Shown here piece after piece: positions 61,067 through 64,000 of a stretch of DNA of 64,000 bases (within the stretch, counting starts at the first letter, position 1; each line of letters starts with the position of its first letter). Below the pieces are notes generated by a model. That model searched no databases and had not been told where the DNA came from. It saw only the letters and a list, made by a program, of their open reading frames with translations. Made by a program: the position numbers and the translations under genes. Origin of the DNA: Lepidurus packardi. Lineage: Eukaryota > Arthropoda > Branchiopoda > Notostraca > Triopsidae. Where the stretch lies: positions 5,270,001 through 5,334,000 of the forward strand of contig JAKZAN010000007.1 of assembly GCA_023053545.1 (NCBI GenBank). Reading direction: 5' to 3'.

Positions 61067-64000
61067 TGCGCTGAATATAGTCACTTTCATAAAAGTGCGG
61101 CCAGAACAACCCCGCCACGACTTGTTGTTCTATCAAGCGAACTTGTTTCTGACATCGGTTTCTGTAATACAAGGTCATGTGCGTACTATGTATATGTATT
61201 GCGAAACGGGACTCTTCTAAGGCTTAGAAATTCATGTATTGTTACAAAGTACAACCCAGCAAAATTGCCATACGTCATATTTAGATTCTTGGGTCCCTTT
61301 TTAAAGATGGATTTGAAAAATTGTAGCTTCTTTGATTCATCGCAGGTGGCGCGTGCTTCCAGGTTCTACCGAAGAAAAGCGATGAATCCGCCCAATCTAG
61401 CTTATCCGCTAACCGCATGTGTAGTTGTGTTGTCATGGCTTGGTGAAGGAAATAAAACATTTCAGTGAAAGTGGATTTGAATCGTGAAATGGGTTATCCC
61501 GTCACACGCTGCAAACTTACCCCACTAAGGTAAGTAAAATACAAAATTCTGTCAAGAAAGTATCACTGTATCACATTTTTGAGAAACGAGCAACTGGTTT
61601 GTAGTATTATTGCGAATAATTTGCCTTGAGGTGTTGTAACGTACGCAGGAGGACGTGCTATTTTGGAATTGCACAATAACCTCACGAAAAGTTAACATGA
61701 CAGGTAGATTTATTTTCAACCGTGTCATCAATAATATGTCTATATACCAGTTCTTTCGCTCCGCTTTTAAACTGGTTCGTAACTTACCCAAACTACTTGT
61801 TTTCTAATGTTTCGACATCACAATCGTAGCAACAAAGCATATCGTAGGATCATAAAAGGACGAAACGGAAAGCTTCTAGCCCGTTCTATCCTATAGCCAG
61901 CTTGACAGTTTCTATGTAGAGGTGTCAGTATAGGCTCAAATGTGAAACGCATATACCATTTTTCCGACATATTTTTTGCTCGAGCAACATCAATTCACAA
62001 TTTTGTATCGTCATATGGTGTCCTTGAAATCGTATTTTTTTCTCATAAGAGCCGTGGTTATTTGCTACATACCAAGGCAAACGGCCACATAAATTTTGTT
62101 TTATGTCTCGTAAAACTTCTCTAGCTAGCTATGCATTCTAGAACGTATAGAGCTGAGCTTATATGGCAGCCTTAATTTATAAGGTTAGTGCGGTTACTAA
62201 TCGTATAAAAGTCGCAGGTATACAAGGCATCTGTTTCAGTTCTATTGTACCCGATTTCGAGCTCAATGTAGTTCTGTAGAGCTGTGTTACGAGGCTACTA
62301 CACCCTCATTCTCACCAACACGAGATAAATTTACCCTAGACCGTCTTCCAGACGACCAGGCATTAACGCTTTTTTTCTTTTCATAGCTAGACTACCCTTT
62401 TCGCCATATTTGGAAGTTGGAATCTGCGTGAGCTCGTTACCTTAAAGAAGCGGCATGCTAAATTAGTGTGTTAAAAACTGAAGCCAGCAATTGCACATCA
62501 TACGAAGCTCGCCTAAAACAGACTTTCTGGCGCTTTACAATACTGGGTTCGCTTTTTATCATCTGCTTTCCCCCTTTTTAAACCAAGGCAACTAAGGTGC
62601 CGACAATGTGACCGGTAAAATAAATAAGAGGCCAATGGCCTTTCTTTCGGCCTTTTACCTGTTTCATTGGAAGACCTTGGCCACTACAGAGGACCCCATA
62701 TTAGCAAGCCCTTGGCTTTGTGCATCAGAGCTCACTGTCACAATTTTAGTGTGTCTTGCGGTCAAGGGCAAAGAGTCAAAGCGTTTGGCGAGCAAACATA
62801 CTGCCATAATGAATCAAAAGTTAAGGAGCAGTATGCAGTGGCGTTGAATGCTCAGTGAACCGAGTTTTCCACTATACTAATCCCAAGGACTGCTTTTCTT
62901 TTTAGGAGGGGAAGCTCTTTGTAGCTGTATAAGGCTGACATTACTGCTTGAGCCTTGACTCTTTCGCACAGGTTCTTAAAGGTTGTTGGTATTTAACGCC
63001 CGGATGTTGAATCACAAGTTGGATTTAAAACAGCATTCCTGGACTTCCGGCTGTATTTCAGCGGAGCATTGCCGCAAAAGTTAGTCTTTCTTCTTCCGGT
63101 TATTAGTGCTTATTTACGTTGTCAAAGAACAGGGGAGCAGTTTTAAAAAAAATTTACCATGGAACTTCCACATCTTAAATCCTTGGGAAGTAGGGGAAGT
63201 TTGGCTCCATGATTAGTGCAGAAATTACGTGTGGGAAGCTTCAGTATGGTTCTTTGTCTGTTAAGCTACGAGTCAGACTAACACTTGGATGTGCTAGAGG
63301 TGTGCGTCTCGTTATCTTCCAAGTTTCATGTTACTCTGTAGATGTTATTGGGTACGAGTAGGCTTGTGCAATATGTTACTGCTTCTCTTTTGTGAAGGTG
63401 TCTAAATAAGGGGAGGTAGCAACATGGTTCTTTTTCTTTTGTTTAAATCACACCAGTGTTTTATCAAACGAATTGTTGAGAATTTCAGCCGGAATTGCCA
63501 TTTTAGATGAAGAACCTGTGTAGGGTGCGGACGCACCTGGCTGTTTAGCTCCCAGCGAGGTGAACTTGAACTTGCATTGCCGTGCAGCTCACACGTGAGA
63601 TTCGCAAGTTCCCCGAACTTGAAAAAGGGAACAAACCCGAAGTAAAATTTTGCATGAACAAAAAGCTTCGGGGAAGTGTAGGAAAGGAAAATTGGTTGCA
63701 GACGTAATGCCTGGTTTACTCATTTTTAGACGGAGGAAGTTCGTGCCGTAAAATTTTACATGCGAGGTACCTGTACATCAGACGCCCTTTCGCAAGCCGT
63801 GGTGTGCAACCTCTCCACCCTTGACTTATGCTAATGAACTTGCGGACAGGGCCTGATAAAGGGCTGGCAGCTATAGTTAAAGCGTGCGATGCAGTTCACG
63901 CTAGGATGCCATGCATCTCTCGTCCGAAAGGGAAAGGGAAGCCAATTGCGGGGTTTTTTGCAATGTAGACTAGGTCCCCAGTCCGTCACCACTGCGTGAA
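61067..64000. other. ABCF2 3' region and gene-free end of window
   Basis: AATAAA at 61451-61456 (GGAAATAAAACATTTCAG) is the first good polyadenylation signal after ABCF2 and would give a 3' untranslated region of about 400 nt. Beyond about 61,500 I see no recognisable gene, RNA or structured repeat. ORFs up to 79 codons (62608-62847) lack any family signature. Confidence 0.5.

Overview
The window is nuclear DNA of an arthropod, most likely a crustacean and plausibly a cladoceran such as Daphnia. The genes are animal orthologues (HROB, ABCB6, ACMSD, GTPBP10, GABARAP, MTRFR, ABCF2, and a microprotein like the one encoded with MIEF1). They are split by very short GT-AG introns, mostly 46 to 76 bp. 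The genus is an inference from intron size, gene compactness and protein sequence; no marker gene fixes it.

Layout. Positions 1 to 45,500 form a long gene-poor stretch in which I could not support any ordinary gene. It holds one well-preserved TTAA-flanked DNA transposon (5835-7163) carrying a two-exon THAP zinc-finger gene and a convergent small acidic gene. It also holds a 186-bp (TA)n tract, two copies of a hairpin-forming fold-back repeat (20.6 and 38.6 kb), several local duplications, and one speculative signal-peptide ORF. From 45.5 to 61.1 kb the sequence switches abruptly to a compact gene block: HROB (+), ABCB6 (-), ACMSD (+), GTPBP10 (-), GABARAP/Atg8 (-), a dead THAP relic (-), MTRFR (-), a LYR-motif microprotein (-), a possible small ORF (+) and ABCF2 (+). 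The last 2.9 kb is again without recognisable genes.

I assembled the exon structures by hand from splice signals, reading-frame phase and protein-family conservation. Reconstructed lengths are close to the human proteins as I recall them: HROB 465 aa (shorter than human), ABCB6 833, ACMSD 338, GTPBP10 391, GABARAP 118, MTRFR 148, LYR microprotein 68, ABCF2 642.

How they relate. Three proteins from the minus-strand block act on the mitochondrial large ribosomal subunit in vertebrates: GTPBP10 (maturation GTPase), the MIEF1-type LYR microprotein (assembly-intermediate module) and MTRFR (rescue of stalled large subunits). The LYR microprotein and MTRFR appear to share one spliced transcript: the LYR stop codon lies 11 nt before the MTRFR start in the same exon. 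This apparent dicistronic mitochondrial-ribosome unit is the most interesting observation in the window. The second is the TTAA element, whose two inward-facing genes each have a TGACGTCA site at the outer end.
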